Positions 16,977 through 25,253 of a stretch of DNA of 64,000 nt are shown here, piece by piece. Every line of letters starts with the position of its first letter. Position 1 is the first letter of the stretch. Under the pieces are notes generated by a model, which saw only the letters and a list, made by a program, of their open reading frames with translations, ran no database searches and had not been told where the DNA came from. Origin of the DNA: Thermohalobaculum sp039033215 (GTDB taxonomy: Bacteria; Pseudomonadota; Alphaproteobacteria; Rhodobacterales; Rhodobacteraceae); contig JBCCDA010000009.1 in NCBI GenBank assembly GCA_039033215.1, forward strand, positions 1-64,000. The letters run 5' to 3'. A program made the translations under genes and the position numbers.

Positions 16977-17632
16977 TGGTCTTTCTCCTGTTCAATGATG
17001 GTGCAGACCAGCGATTGCCGGGCGTTGGACGAAGCCTGAGGCCTGCACTAGTGCTGGAAGGCGCTGAGAAGAATCGATCTGGGCTGGGCGCGCGGTGCCA
17101 TGAGCAAGGGCAGGCGCAACCAGATCAGTAGCGGTTGCGGCATCACGATGTTGCTCGCGTGACGCGGCCCGAACCGGCGCAGTAGGCCGAAGTGTGCCGC
17201 GATATGCCGGAAGTTCTGCAAGAGTGGCAGGACCTTGTCCGAGCGCCAAGAGCACGTTGGTCTTCGCCGGGCAGAGCAACGCTCAGCCAGATGGGTCACG
17301 ATAGGTCGCACAACTCTACTCCTACACACGCGGGCCGCAGTACCGGCTCGGTAGACAGGCGACCCGTGGGTTGGAAAGATCTGCAAAGGGTGGGGAAAGG
17401 GGGGCGGACGCGCCTCGGGCCACACGTTGGTTGTTCTGCATCTAGTCGAAGGAGTGTCGGACCTATCCAAAAGGATAGGACCGACACTCCTTTGCGCATT
17501 CGGGAATCTGCATCGGGTTCGCGTATACGCGCGTGGAAAGAGCGCTATGCTTGGCGTTACGGTAGCGTGGAGCGAGACCGACGTGCCTGACCCGTTGCAC
17601 AGGCTGCTCCAGCCTGTTTGCAGGAGATCGAT
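16977..17632. other. Long divergent regulatory region between the RTX gene and the sensory operon
   Basis: About 650 bases separate the starts of two divergent transcription units, unusually long for this window. The open frames in it (both strands) have no family features and overlap one another. It contains the 42-base near-perfect inverted repeat at 17450-17491 with the CTATCC-N4-GGATAG dyad at its centre. I see no convincing -35/-10 pair by eye. Confidence 0.6.
17450..17491. promoter_or_regulatory. 42-bp inverted repeat centred on a CTATCC-N4-GGATAG dyad (site 1)
   Basis: Two 19-base arms with one mismatch flank an AAAA centre; the inner part (17463-17478) reads CTATCC-AAAA-GGATAG. The same 6-4-6 dyad recurs at 23815-23830 and 32450-32465. 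It lies about 140 bases before the globin gene and 475 bases before the divergent RTX gene. No gene ends nearby, so a terminator role is unlikely and a regulator binding site is the better reading. Confidence 0.65.
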
Positions 17633-18061
17633 TTGACCGCAGTGTTTGACTTGACCCCTTCGCAAACCTCAAAGATTCGAGGGACGTGGGCGCTGGTGGT
17701 TCCCGATCCTGAGCTTGCGACATCCTTGTTCTACGGGAGGTTGTTCCAGATGCGCCCAGACCTTCGCGAGCTGTTCCGTGGCGATATGCGCGTGCAGGGC
17801 CGCAAACTGGCCGAGACGCTGAACTATGTCGTTGATCACTTGGACACGTCGGAAGTTCTCGATGAGCCTGTGCGGAACCTTGGCATGCGCCACCGCGAGT
17901 ATGGCGTAGCGAACGAAGACTATGCTGATGTTGGCGAAGCGCTTATCTGGACGTTCAAGTCACTCTTGGGCGGCGAATTCGACGCCGACGCCGAGTGTGC
18001 TTGGGGGCTCGCGTACAATGGTATCTGCAAGCGCATGATCGGCGACGAAGCAACACAGTAG
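17633..18061 (+). CDS. Single-domain globin
   Basis: A 142-residue heme protein of the Vitreoscilla-haemoglobin/flavohaemoglobin type without a reductase domain. Visible features are LTPSQTSKIRGTWALVVPDP (helix A), LFYGRLFQMRPDLRELFRGD (helices B-C), and the F-helix GMRHREYGV, where His87 is the likely proximal heme ligand, followed by YADVGEALIWTF and AWGLAYNGICKRMI. I chose the TTG at 17633, five bases after AGGAGA; a TTG at 17618 is in frame but lacks such a site. It heads the operon with the FIST protein, hybrid kinase and response regulator, so a role in binding or detoxifying NO or O2 for that pathway is plausible but inferred. Confidence 0.88.
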   Translation: MTAVFDLTPSQTSKIRGTWALVVPDPELATSLFYGRLFQMRPDLRELFRGDMRVQGRKLAETLNYVVDHLDTSEVLDEPVRNLGMRHREYGVANEDYADVGEALIWTFKSLLGGEFDADAECAWGLAYNGICKRMIGDEATQ

Positions 18062-18107
18062 TCTGCGCGATGACCTTGCTTTGACTGCCTGAGAGGAGAA
18101 ACTTCCA

Positions 18108-19280
18108 TTGAAGGTCTTCGCCAAGACGGCCGTAGGGCCTGTGACCAATGATGCTTTGTGCGAGCTTCTGTCTGAGGTGTACGATGCCCCGCCAGACTTC
18201 CTAGCGGTCCACGCGGACGCGTCTGCGGACCTGACGGGCCTGAACTCGGCTAGCCATCAGACGGCATGCAGGGCGGTGCATGGGGCAACATCCTGCAAGG
18301 GCGTGATGGCTAGCGAAGCAGTTCGTCTGAACCAGCGCGCTTTTGGGGTCTTTGCCATCTGGGACCCTGATGGTGACTTCGGTACCTGCGTGGTTGCGAA
18401 AGGCCATGATCCCGAGGCAGCTTCATCCGCCGCGACATCCCGAGCGATTGATGCCGCGGGCCGCCCTGGGGAGGCCCCGGATCTCATCTGGCTGTCCACC
18501 TCACCCGGAAACGAAGAGGCAGTCCTCGCGGGGATCATGGATGTGGTTGGGCCTGATGTTCCCATTGTAGGCGGCAGTTGCGCAGACAACGACCTCTCTG
18601 GCGGCTGGGCCGTCTTTGATGGTGAACAGGTGATCGGTGAGGGGATCGCCGTCTCCGTCCTGTTCCCGTCGGGAAACGTATCGGTAAGTTTCCAGAACGG
18701 CTACGCTCCTACGGACAAGTCCGGTGTCGTTACCGAAGGCGCAGGACGTCACATTGCCAAGATCGACGACAAACCCGCCGCCGAGTTCTGTGTAGACTGG
18801 GGGGGAGCGCGCGCGAGGGAAATCGACGAGACCGTCACTATCCTGTCAGACAGCACGTTCGCGCCGCTTGGCAGGCAAGTGACTGACGTGGCAGATGTGC
18901 CGTTCTTTCTGCTGATCCACCCGGCTTCTGCGCATCCCGATGGATCGATAGAGGTCTTCGCGGACATCTCCGAAGGCGAGACGCTGCATCAGATGACCGG
19001 TTCTGTCGACACACTGATCAACCGTGCTAGCCGCGTTGCCCGCAATGCGACGGAGGCGTTGCCGACAGGGAACGAGGTTGTCGGCGCGCTCATGGTCTAT
19101 TGTGGCGGCTGCATGCTAGCTGTTGAGGACCGGATGGATGAGGTTGTGGCGGGTGTGAACCAATCGCTCGGTGGTGCACCGTTCCTCGGCATCTTCACGT
19201 TCGGCGAACAGGGGACGGATTTTCGCCGCGAGAACCACCACGGCAACTTGATGATCTCGTGTATCACGTTCGCCGCGTAA
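18108..19280 (+). CDS. FIST-domain sensor protein (NosP-like)
   Basis: A 390-residue soluble protein with a FIST N domain (about 25-215; FGVFAIWDPDGDFGTCVVAK, WLSTSPGNEEAVLAGI, DVPIVGGSCADNDLSGGWAV) and a FIST C domain (about 220-375; AAEFCVDWGGARAREIDE, EVVGALMVYCGGCMLAVEDR, GAPFLGIFTFGEQG). FIST proteins are sensory. The member NosP of Pseudomonas aeruginosa binds heme and NO and controls a neighbouring histidine kinase (NahK) that affects biofilm. Here the next gene is also a hybrid kinase, so the same role is likely. Start is TTG at 18108, nine bases after AGGAG; no ATG fits. Heme binding is not provable from sequence alone. Confidence 0.85.
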   Translation: MKVFAKTAVGPVTNDALCELLSEVYDAPPDFLAVHADASADLTGLNSASHQTACRAVHGATSCKGVMASEAVRLNQRAFGVFAIWDPDGDFGTCVVAKGHDPEAASSAATSRAIDAAGRPGEAPDLIWLSTSPGNEEAVLAGIMDVVGPDVPIVGGSCADNDLSGGWAVFDGEQVIGEGIAVSVLFPSGNVSVSFQNGYAPTDKSGVVTEGAGRHIAKIDDKPAAEFCVDWGGARAREIDETVTILSDSTFAPLGRQVTDVADVPFFLLIHPASAHPDGSIEVFADISEGETLHQMTGSVDTLINRASRVARNATEALPTGNEVVGALMVYCGGCMLAVEDRMDEVVAGVNQSLGGAPFLGIFTFGEQGTDFRRENHHGNLMISCITFAA

Positions 19281-19289
19281 GCAGGAGTC

Positions 19290-22109
19290 ATGGATACCGA
19301 AGAACGCCTCCGCGAAGCACTCTTGGAACTCGCGCAGCTCCGAGCGCGTGAACAGGAGACGTTGCGCGAACAAACGGCGTTGCTGGACGGGCTGGAAAAG
19401 ATCTCCGCGACCGCCTCACCAGGTGAAGCCGCGGACGCCTTGCTCGAGTCGGTAAAGCGCTCGGTGCAATGCGACACCGCGCTCTTGCTGCGGTCTGATG
19501 TGGAGCGCTTTGCGACAATCGCTTGCACTGAGGAGACTGTGAGAATCGAGGGAACTGCATCCTATGAGCTCCTCACGGGACGCAAGCGGCGCGTACCTGA
19601 TCTCTCCAGGGTCGATGGTCTAATTGTAACTGGCCCAAAGGGTAGCCGGCCCTTCGTCTCGATGATCTCGACGCCCGCACCGTTCGACGCGTCATCGACG
19701 CTTGTTCTGGTTTGCCTGGGCCGCGAACGTGGCGCCTTCACCCGGCAAGACGTCGAACTGTTGGACCGATTCACGCAGCTCGCGGCACAGGCAATTCGCT
19801 CGATTCAACTTGCAGAGCAGAATGTTCTGTTGGCCGAGGTCATCAGTGGCTCCTCTGTCAGTATCTCGATTGCTGATGCTGCCGACCCGAAGCTTCCACT
19901 GATCTTTGTAAACGATGCCTTCGAGATCCTGAGCGGCTACGCCCGTGCGGACGTTTTGCACCAGAACTGCCGGTTCCTCTCGGCTGAGGAGGCCACATCG
20001 CCGGAGCGCGTGCGTCTGCGCGAAGCCGTCCGCAACCGACAGGCTGGACAATTCGAGCTGCGAAACCGTCGCGCAGACGGCGAGGAATTCTGGAACCGAC
20101 TGACGCTCTACCCGGTCAGTGTCGGTCGCGAGCAACACCCATATCTGGTCGCAACCCAGGAAGACATCACCTTGGCCCGCCAGATCCAAGAAGATCGCGA
20201 CGCTATTCGCGGTGATCTGATGTCAGCGTTGGCTGGCACGCGGGAGGGCTTTCTGATCGTCGACGGCACAGGCGCGATCCGAATTGCGAATGCGCGCTTC
20301 CGCGAGTTCTTCGGCACTGGCAAGGGCCATTTCAAACCGGGAAACGGCTTTATCCAGGCATGGACGAAGAGGCTTGTCGAGCTTGGTGAGGAGCTTGAGA
20401 CAGCGACACAGCTTGCAGCTGCTCGCTTATCCATCGGGTTGGCAGGAACCGCCGGTCGCGAAGAGCAACTTCCTGATGGCCGGATCGTCCTGATCAACGA
20501 TACGCCGATTCTGGACGGTGGCTTCGTCTCAGTCGTGACTGAGATCACTTCGATCAAGGCGACAGAGCGGCGGCTGACCGAGCGGATGATAGCGATTGAC
20601 TCGGCGCAGGACGGGGTCGCGATTACAGATGACGAAGGGCGCTTCATCTATCTCAATCCCAGCCACGTCACAATGTTCGGCTACGAGAGCAGTGGTGAAC
20701 TGGTCGGACGCTCATGGACACTGCTTTATAAGCCAGCCGTCATCGAACAACTGCAGAACGTCGCCATGCCGATACTCATGCGGGACGGGCGATGGCGGGG
20801 AGATCTGACCGGAAGCCGCCGGGATGGGAGCGAGATTCAGCAAGACGTCTCGCTAACACGGTTGGATGGTGGCTTGATCTGCGTGACGCGTGACATTTCT
20901 GACCGTGTGAAGGGTGAAGCCGAGCGTGACCGGTTGCGTGACCAACTGGCCACTGCGCAACGGCAAGAGGCCATTGGACAGCTCTCGGCGGGTATCGCCC
21001 ATGACTTCAACAATGTGCTCGCCGCTATCAGTGGCTCTGCGCGGTTGCTGGAAATGGATGCTCAGGACACGAAGAGCCAAGAGCACATAAAGCGAATCCT
21101 CTCGGCCGGAGAGCAGGCGCGTGGTCTGATTTCGCGAATGCTCGAGTTTGGAGCTCGAAAAGGTAGGCCTGAGCGGATCGATCTGCGCAGGCCAATTGTC
21201 GCTGCCACCGATCTCTTGCGCTCCGGCCTGCCTTCGACAGTCAGCCTGACAATCGATGTGCCCGAGGAACCAGTGATAGCGGAGGCCGACCAGATAGACG
21301 TGACACAGGTCGTCCTGAACCTCGTCATCAATGCGCGCGACGCAGTCTCGCCCGAGGGCAGTGTTTGCCTGCGGTTGGATGCTGAAGGATTGCCTGCGCC
21401 CGACTTCGAGCCGAGGCTCGGCACCGTCAACATGCAGGCACAATACGTGGCACTGCGGGTTTTGGATACCGGCGGCGGGATCAGTGACGATAACCTCAAC
21501 GACGTTTTTGAGCCGTATTTCTCGACCAAGGGCAACCTTGGCACCGGCCTAGGTTTGTCCGTCGTCGCCAGCATCATTGCCAAAGCGGGTGGTGCAATCT
21601 CAGTCGATACCTCGCCGCACGGAACCTGTTTCACCGTGCTTTGGCCCACATTGAACCAAGTCGAGCAAGCGCGGGTCGAACATTTGCCCCATCACCGCAA
21701 GTCCGCGACGGTGCTATCCGGTGTCAACGTGATTGTCGTGGATGACGAACCCGAGGTCGCCGCCATGATCGGTGCAGCCTTGGAGCGTGCTGGGGCAGAG
21801 GTTGCCGTTTGTATGGACGCCCGCGACGCGATCGATGCTGTGGACGAGGACCCGGAGCATTGGTCGCTTATTGTGACGGACTTCGACATGCCGGAGCTAA
21901 ACGGTGCCGATCTCGCACAAAGTATCCGCGAGTTGCGGCCTGGACTGCCGATCGTGCTCTGTACGGCGCTCCCCGATTGGAAAGGCCGGTCGCGCGCGAG
22001 CCCGGCTCTTTTTTCAAGGGTGATATCCAAACCGGTTGATCCCGCTATGCTCGTGGACATCGTTGCGGAGTGCCTCAATCTCGAGGGCAACCAGGAGGAT
22101 CGGAATTGA
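19290..22109 (+). CDS. Hybrid histidine kinase with GAF, LOV-like PAS, two further PAS and receiver domains
   Basis: A 939-residue soluble kinase. After a coiled coil (1-35) come a GAF-like domain (about 40-175) and a PAS domain (about 185-300) with the LOV hallmarks: NCRFL with Cys227, Asn259 and Asn269 in RNRRADGEEFWN, and Gln290. Two further PAS domains follow (about 310-420 and 432-545). The HisKA box LSAGIAHDFNNVLAAISG has phospho-acceptor His571, followed by the ATPase N-box VLNLVINARDA and GTGLGLSVV, and a C-terminal receiver domain (about 812-925) with Asp864. It lacks membrane segments. It lies between the FIST gene and a response regulator, like NahK beside NosP, though an intact LOV set would add blue-light input. 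Confidence 0.9.
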   Translation: MDTEERLREALLELAQLRAREQETLREQTALLDGLEKISATASPGEAADALLESVKRSVQCDTALLLRSDVERFATIACTEETVRIEGTASYELLTGRKRRVPDLSRVDGLIVTGPKGSRPFVSMISTPAPFDASSTLVLVCLGRERGAFTRQDVELLDRFTQLAAQAIRSIQLAEQNVLLAEVISGSSVSISIADAADPKLPLIFVNDAFEILSGYARADVLHQNCRFLSAEEATSPERVRLREAVRNRQAGQFELRNRRADGEEFWNRLTLYPVSVGREQHPYLVATQEDITLARQIQEDRDAIRGDLMSALAGTREGFLIVDGTGAIRIANARFREFFGTGKGHFKPGNGFIQAWTKRLVELGEELETATQLAAARLSIGLAGTAGREEQLPDGRIVLINDTPILDGGFVSVVTEITSIKATERRLTERMIAIDSAQDGVAITDDEGRFIYLNPSHVTMFGYESSGELVGRSWTLLYKPAVIEQLQNVAMPILMRDGRWRGDLTGSRRDGSEIQQDVSLTRLDGGLICVTRDISDRVKGEAERDRLRDQLATAQRQEAIGQLSAGIAHDFNNVLAAISGSARLLEMDAQDTKSQEHIKRILSAGEQARGLISRMLEFGARKGRPERIDLRRPIVAATDLLRSGLPSTVSLTIDVPEEPVIAEADQIDVTQVVLNLVINARDAVSPEGSVCLRLDAEGLPAPDFEPRLGTVNMQAQYVALRVLDTGGGISDDNLNDVFEPYFSTKGNLGTGLGLSVVASIIAKAGGAISVDTSPHGTCFTVLWPTLNQVEQARVEHLPHHRKSATVLSGVNVIVVDDEPEVAAMIGAALERAGAEVAVCMDARDAIDAVDEDPEHWSLIVTDFDMPELNGADLAQSIRELRPGLPIVLCTALPDWKGRSRASPALFSRVISKPVDPAMLVDIVAECLNLEGNQEDRN

Positions 22110-22720
22110 AGATACTGATTGCCGATGATCACGACCTGGTGCGGGATACGATCTCGGCGTTCATCGAGCGGTCGGGAGAGATCGAGGTTGTCACGGCCGA
22201 TGACTTGCCCTCGGCTCTGGCGACGATCGAGGCAGATGGCCCATACGATTTAGTACTGCTGGACTACGACATGCCCGGCATGAGTGGTCTCGATGGTTTG
22301 CAGAAGGCGTTGTCGGCGAACAACGGCATGCCTGTCGGGATGCTATCCGGCATCGCGGACAAAGCGATTGCAGAACAGGCGCTTCAGAACGGAGCCGCTG
22401 GGTTCCTGCCGAAGACCATGGCCGCGAAGTCGCTCGTGAATGCGGTGCGCTTCATGATCGCGGGTGAGCAGTATGCGCCGATCGATTTCATGACGAAAGA
22501 GGCTAACGATACGGCGCATCCGCTGACCAAGAAGCTGACGCCGCGTGAGGTCGAAGTTCTCGGAGGTCTCTGCCGGGGGCTTTCGAACAAGGAGATTGCG
22601 CGGGAGATCGACTTGCAGGAAGTGACAGTGAAGCTGCACGTCAAGACGCTGTGCCGGAAACTGGACGCACGAAACCGGACCCACGCTGCAATGATCGCAA
22701 AGGACGCGGGTCTGTTTTAG
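22106..22720 (+). CDS. NarL/LuxR-family response regulator
   Basis: A 204-residue transcription regulator. The receiver domain (1-120) has the acidic pocket ADDHD, phospho-acceptor Asp53 in LVLLDYDMPGMSG, and the conserved lysine in GFLPKTM. The LuxR-type helix-turn-helix (about 140-200) reads LTPREVEVLGGLCRGLSNKE followed by EVTVKLHVKTLCRKL. I chose the TTG at 22106, which overlaps the kinase stop by four bases and has AGGAGG seven bases upstream; the ATG at 22070 would put the receiver after an unrelated stretch. It is the obvious output of the preceding kinase and a candidate binder of the 6-4-6 dyad found in this block, as NarL-type dimers bind such short inverted repeats. Confidence 0.92.
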   Translation: MKILIADDHDLVRDTISAFIERSGEIEVVTADDLPSALATIEADGPYDLVLLDYDMPGMSGLDGLQKALSANNGMPVGMLSGIADKAIAEQALQNGAAGFLPKTMAAKSLVNAVRFMIAGEQYAPIDFMTKEANDTAHPLTKKLTPREVEVLGGLCRGLSNKEIAREIDLQEVTVKLHVKTLCRKLDARNRTHAAMIAKDAGLF

Positions 22721-22736
22721 GCCAACGGGGTCTTGC

Positions 22737-23804
22737 TCAGTCGTCCAACAGCGAGTCGATAAGGGCAATCGGTGTGATGATCCCGCCAACGGCTTGCAGT
22801 GTGGGCAACACCTGCTCCAACGCATCGTTCCAATTTGCCACCCCGCTCCGCGGCACGAACACCACGTCTCCGGGCTCCAGCGGGAAGTCAACGCTTTCGC
22901 CGCGCAGAATTGCCGCTACGTTCACGATGATCAGTTCCCCCTCGACAGCGGAGAAGCTTCGGATCACCCGCACTTCCTCCAGCCGGGAGCGTAGGCCCAG
23001 CTCCCCTTGGGCAAGCGTCAGCGCCTCCAAGATGCTCCGCCCGCTCTCACCAAAGTCGAGCGTCTGCGGTCTGCCGACAGCACCCAGCACATAGATCTTC
23101 ATCTCGCTCTTGCGTGGCGCGAAGATCACGTCCTTGGCACCGATGGCAACGTTTTGTTCCATCCGTCCTTCGCGGAGCAGGCCTTTCAGATCCACCAGCA
23201 CTGCCTGTCCATCGCGGACCAGACGCGCACCAGGCAGATATGCCTCGGGCGTCAGTCCCCCGCCAAGCGCCAGGGCTTCCAGGAGCGTTGTCGGTTGCTC
23301 CAGGTAGCGCACTCCCGGTTCGTTAAACTCTCCCAGCAGGTAGAGTGGACGGCTGCGTGCCTCCGCGAGTTCGACGGTCACCCAAGGCTCTACGAACCGG
23401 GACGCATACAACTTCTTCAGCTTGATCTGGATCTGGCGCGTCGTCATTCCTCGGATCTGGACCAGCTCGATCACCGGCACTTGGATATAGCCGCCGCCGT
23501 CAACACGCACCGTGAGGTCGCTGAGCCCAGGTTCGCTGAAGACGTTCAGACGCAGCTTGTCACCTGGCCCGACCCGGTAGTTCGGCCCAGCGTGTTGGGC
23601 CGGGGGCAACTCCAGCGGGACACCCGGGCCGCGCGCCAACACCCTCTGGCGATAGCTGCTGGGTGTCTGGACTTGGGTCTGAGCCACGAGAACGTCGCCG
23701 TCCTGACTCAGAGTCTCCGGGTCGAGATGACTAGCACACGCGCTCAGGAGAACAGCCATCGTCAGGAAGATAATCTGCCGACACCACGACTGGCTGAATG
23801 GCAC
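22737..23804 (-). CDS. Polysaccharide export outer-membrane lipoprotein (Wza-like)
   Basis: A protein of about 355 residues for exopolysaccharide export. The N-terminal signal (RQIIFLTMAVLLSAC) ends in a good lipobox (LSAC), followed by the Poly_export domain (NYRVGPGDKLRLNVFSEPGL, DGGGYIQVPVIELVQIRGMT) and two SLBB-type repeats (RPLYLLGEFNEPGVRYLEQP, IYVLGAVGRPQTLDFGESGR). The start is uncertain: the frame is open to 23906. I chose the GTG at 23804 because the stretch upstream encodes the regulatory dyad at 23815-23830 and is unlike a signal peptide. It is the only minus-strand gene of the locus and is divergent from the pyruvyl transferase operon. Confidence 0.87.
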   Translation of the reverse strand: MPFSQSWCRQIIFLTMAVLLSACASHLDPETLSQDGDVLVAQTQVQTPSSYRQRVLARGPGVPLELPPAQHAGPNYRVGPGDKLRLNVFSEPGLSDLTVRVDGGGYIQVPVIELVQIRGMTTRQIQIKLKKLYASRFVEPWVTVELAEARSRPLYLLGEFNEPGVRYLEQPTTLLEALALGGGLTPEAYLPGARLVRDGQAVLVDLKGLLREGRMEQNVAIGAKDVIFAPRKSEMKIYVLGAVGRPQTLDFGESGRSILEALTLAQGELGLRSRLEEVRVIRSFSAVEGELIIVNVAAILRGESVDFPLEPGDVVFVPRSGVANWNDALEQVLPTLQAVGGIITPIALIDSLLDD

Positions 23805-23814
23805 CCTGCCGACC

Positions 23815-23830
23815 CTATCCTTTTGGATAG
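23815..23830. promoter_or_regulatory. CTATCC-N4-GGATAG dyad (site 2)
   Basis: Perfect 6-4-6 palindrome with a TTTT centre on the plus strand, 10 bases before the chosen wza-like start and 145 bases before the divergent pyruvyl transferase gene. Read towards the wza-like gene, the dyad continues GGATAGGGTCGGC, matching the flank GGATAGGGTCGCC at site 3. Placed to regulate one or both divergent units. Confidence 0.7.
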
Positions 23831-23975
23831 CAAACCCTGGAAGTGCGATCCTTAAGTACAGCACGACCTCCCCAGGAGCATGATGGCTATCCGTCTGCGG
23901 AATCACGGTTCAGCCTAAGCGGGCGTACTCTCGCCCCCAGAAGCCGAAACCGCAATAGCCTGTCGGAGTACGCAA

Positions 23976-25253
23976 ATGGTCGTTCTGTTCGGAGCTGCAC
24001 CTGATACCGGAAACCAAGGGGTCACCGCGCTCTGCCAATCAGCGGTCGACGGTCTCGCAAATCGCGGGATCGGACCAATCACCGTTGCCGATCATGGCCG
24101 GGGATTGCGTAGCGATGTTTGGACATTGGGTGGCCATGACCGCGCCGTCCAGCGTGTCGGCTTGACCCACAACCGTCGCATTTGGCGTGGCGATTGTTTG
24201 CGCACGGTGAGGGTTCTGTCTCGGTTGGGCGGAGTAGGTAATCCTGCTGCTGCCGCCGTGGCGCAGGCCGATGCGGTGCTGGACGTCTCCGGCGGCGACA
24301 GCTTCACTGATCTCTACGGAGCAAAGCGTTTCCGGGCCATGTGCATGACCAAACGCCTGGCACTCGAGGCCGGACGACCCCTGATCTTGCTACCCCAGAC
24401 TCTGGGCCCGTTCCGCAGTTCATCAGTCAGGGCCGAGGCAGCTGCTATTCTGCGCGCCGCATCCGCCGTCTGGGTGCGCGATGCCGCCAGCTTCGATCTG
24501 TTGCGCGACGTTCTGGGCGATGCGTTCGATCCAGCCCGCCATCGGGCGGGACTGGACATGGCGCTGCTGTTACCACGCCAGGAGACTGCAGTTCCGGAGA
24601 CGGTTCAAAGCTGGTTGGCAGAGCGGGACACCCGTCCGGTGGCAGGTCTGAACGTCAGCGGTCTGCTGTGCCGCGACGGCGCTGCCGCCCGGACGCAGTT
24701 CGGACTGAAGTCAAACCATTGCGAGACCGTTGAAACCGTTGCGCGCGCCGTCCTCAACGCACCCGGTGATTTCCGCCTGCTACTTGTCCCACACGTGATG
24801 GTTGCTCCCACTGCTCCGGAGTCCGACTGGGTCGTGGCCCGTGAGTTGGAGCAGCGGCTGGCAGCCGAGTTTCCCGAGCGCGTGACCACCCTGCCACAGG
24901 GTTACACGGCCTCTGAGTTAAAAGGCGTGATCTCCCAACTCTCCTGGTTCGCCGGTGCACGGATGCACGCCACTATTGCCGCGTTCTCCTCGGGAGTGCC
25001 GACCCTGGGTTTAGGTTACTCCGACAAGGCCGCTGGCGTCTTCGATAGCTGTGGGCTCGGCACGCACGTGGCAGACCTGCGGCTACTGGATGCCGACGAC
25101 GTCGGGGCGGCAGTTGAGACCTCGGTCCGAACGCGTGACCTGCAGACCGCCCAGCTCGCGCGCAGTATGGGCGGGATCCTGGGCCGCGCCCACACTCAGA
25201 TGGACGACATCGCCGCGGCAATTCGCGGCGGCATCCGAACGCTAGCCGCATGA
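23976..25253 (+). CDS. Polysaccharide pyruvyl transferase family protein
   Basis: A 425-residue enzyme expected to place pyruvate ketals on exopolysaccharide sugars using phosphoenolpyruvate. The N-terminus MVVLFGAAPDTGNQGVTAL is typical of the family, as are DAVLDVSGGDSFTDLYG, GRPLILLPQTLGPF and the C-terminal WFAGARMHATIAAFSSGVPT with GLGYSDKAAGVF. It heads the rightward exopolysaccharide operon, overlapping the flippase gene by four bases. Pyruvylation would make the product acidic, consistent with the PssD/PssE-like genes further on. Acceptor sugar unknown. Confidence 0.9.
   Translation: MVVLFGAAPDTGNQGVTALCQSAVDGLANRGIGPITVADHGRGLRSDVWTLGGHDRAVQRVGLTHNRRIWRGDCLRTVRVLSRLGGVGNPAAAAVAQADAVLDVSGGDSFTDLYGAKRFRAMCMTKRLALEAGRPLILLPQTLGPFRSSSVRAEAAAILRAASAVWVRDAASFDLLRDVLGDAFDPARHRAGLDMALLLPRQETAVPETVQSWLAERDTRPVAGLNVSGLLCRDGAAARTQFGLKSNHCETVETVARAVLNAPGDFRLLLVPHVMVAPTAPESDWVVARELEQRLAAEFPERVTTLPQGYTASELKGVISQLSWFAGARMHATIAAFSSGVPTLGLGYSDKAAGVFDSCGLGTHVADLRLLDADDVGAAVETSVRTRDLQTAQLARSMGGILGRAHTQMDDIAAAIRGGIRTLAA

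Noticed and set aside
17450..17491. Inverted repeat as a rho-independent terminator
   Set aside because: No gene ends on either strand nearby and its core recurs in two other promoter regions, so an operator is the better reading.
17048..17665. Open frames on both strands between the RTX and globin genes
   Set aside because: They overlap one another, include the inverted repeat at 17450-17491 and show no family motif; treated as regulatory DNA.
23007..23855. 282-residue plus-strand open frame opposite the wza-like gene
   Set aside because: Antisense shadow of a clear export gene; no motif or ribosome-binding site.
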